Shown: positions 63,662-64,000 of the stretch, in pieces | Layout: every line of letters begins with the position of its first letter | Position numbering within the stretch: position 1 is the first letter of the stretch | Assembly: GCA_947259705.1 (NCBI GenBank) | Contig: CAMYNL010000008.1 | Location: 1-64,000 of the forward strand | Direction of reading: 5' to 3' | DNA from: an uncultured Gammaproteobacteria bacterium | GTDB taxonomy: Bacteria > Pseudomonadota > Gammaproteobacteria > Arenicellales > JAANXG01 | DNA: 64,000 nucleotides | The notes under the pieces: model-generated | The model's input: the letters and a program-made list of their open reading frames with translations, nothing else | What the model was told of the DNA's origin: nothing | The model's database searches: none | Position numbers and translations under genes: made by a program

Positions 63662-64000
63662 TTGGCCCGGGACGGCGCCCCGTACAGCCGGATCGTGCTG
63701 AAGCTCAGTGGAGAAGCCCTGAGCGGCGACAACCGGACCGGTATCGACCCTGACGTCCTGCGCCAGATCTGCAGGCAGGTGGCGGCCGTGGTCGAACTGG
63801 AGATCGAGCTGGCGATAGTCATCGGAGGCGGTAATTTCTTCCGTGGCGTTAATGCGGCCGCGGCAGGTTTTGAGCGGGCAACGGCGGATTACATGGGCAT
63901 GCTGGCGACGGTGATCAACGCACTCGCCCTGCAGCAGGAACTGGAAGCTATTGGTATCGAGGCCCGGGTACAGTCCGCCATTCCCATTTCGCCGGTCAGT
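63662..64000 (+). CDS. pyrH: uridylate kinase, 5' part (runs off the window)
   Basis: 113 codons visible from TTG 63662, three bases after the tsf stop. [32 protein letters not shown] and [42 protein letters not shown] are the UMP kinase N-terminal motifs. Phosphorylates UMP to UDP. The rpsB-tsf-pyrH order is conserved. The start is a rare TTG; no better start precedes the conserved [11 protein letters not shown]. Confidence 0.93.
   Translation, partial: MARDGAPYSRIVLKLSGEALSGDNRTGIDPDVLRQICRQVAAVVELEIELAIVIGGGNFFRGVNAAAAGFERATADYMGMLATVINALALQQELEAIGIEARVQSAIPISPVS

Overview
The window is chromosomal DNA of a GC-rich gammaproteobacterium that carries a periplasmic nitrate reductase. The gene orders recA-recX-alaS-lysC-csrA-tRNA(Ser)-tRNA(Arg), rpsF-rpsR-rplI-dnaB-alr-radA and rpsB-tsf-pyrH, with the map-glnD-dapD-dapE block divergent from rpsB, are those of gammaproteobacteria of the Chromatiales/Ectothiorhodospiraceae kind. 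No species can be named from the sequence alone.

Left part (1-7.2 kb): accessory DNA. It holds a DUF3179 exported protein, remnants of IS91- and IS30-family transposases, a DUF420 membrane protein, an exported protein of unknown function, an LPD29-domain protein and a large serine recombinase. The last codons of the recombinase are read from the antisense strand of the 3' end of a tRNA-Leu(CAG) gene, so this looks like the end of an integrated element whose other end lies outside the window.

7.2-19.2 kb: housekeeping genes rnr, rlmB, a Met-Pro-Gly-repeat protein with one haem c motif, a DUF3530 hydrolase, pncC, thpR, recA, recX, alaS, lysC, csrA and two tRNAs. The Met-Pro-Gly gene and the DUF3530 gene share a palindromic operator-like motif.

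19.7-29.3 kb: a molybdenum and nitrate module. modABC imports molybdate, a nitrate-reductase-associated protein follows, and a complete napFDAGHBC operon lies on the minus strand behind a promoter with a perfect FNR-type box at the expected position. 29.4-36.5 kb: polyphosphate:AMP phosphotransferase, a dead pilU fragment, glnK-amtB, a Sel1/SPOR protein and cpdA. The glnD gene that modifies the PII protein lies at 57.7-60.4 kb.

36.5-48.1 kb: the most interesting region, a dispersed lasso-peptide (RiPP) locus. It has a 60-residue precursor, a cyclase of the asparagine-synthetase type, an HPr-kinase-like peptide kinase, a nucleotidyltransferase of the kind that decorates phosphorylated lasso peptides, and a B2 leader peptidase. 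Interleaved are an orphan GspC-like protein, an exported protein, a four-repeat SdrD_B surface protein and an O-antigen-ligase-like membrane protein. The predicted core is GNTTGTSDGGLTGSGGTT, with a Gly1-Asp8 ring and almost no bulky residue to lock the tail. No RRE/PqqD (B1) protein or dedicated exporter could be found.

48.2-64 kb: translation, replication and cell-wall genes. Ribosomal proteins S6 and S2 both carry long acidic or Ala/Pro/Glu-rich C-terminal tails, and S2 ends in a helix-hairpin-helix domain. A PP2C phosphatase and a double-FHA protein follow dapE. The window ends inside pyrH.
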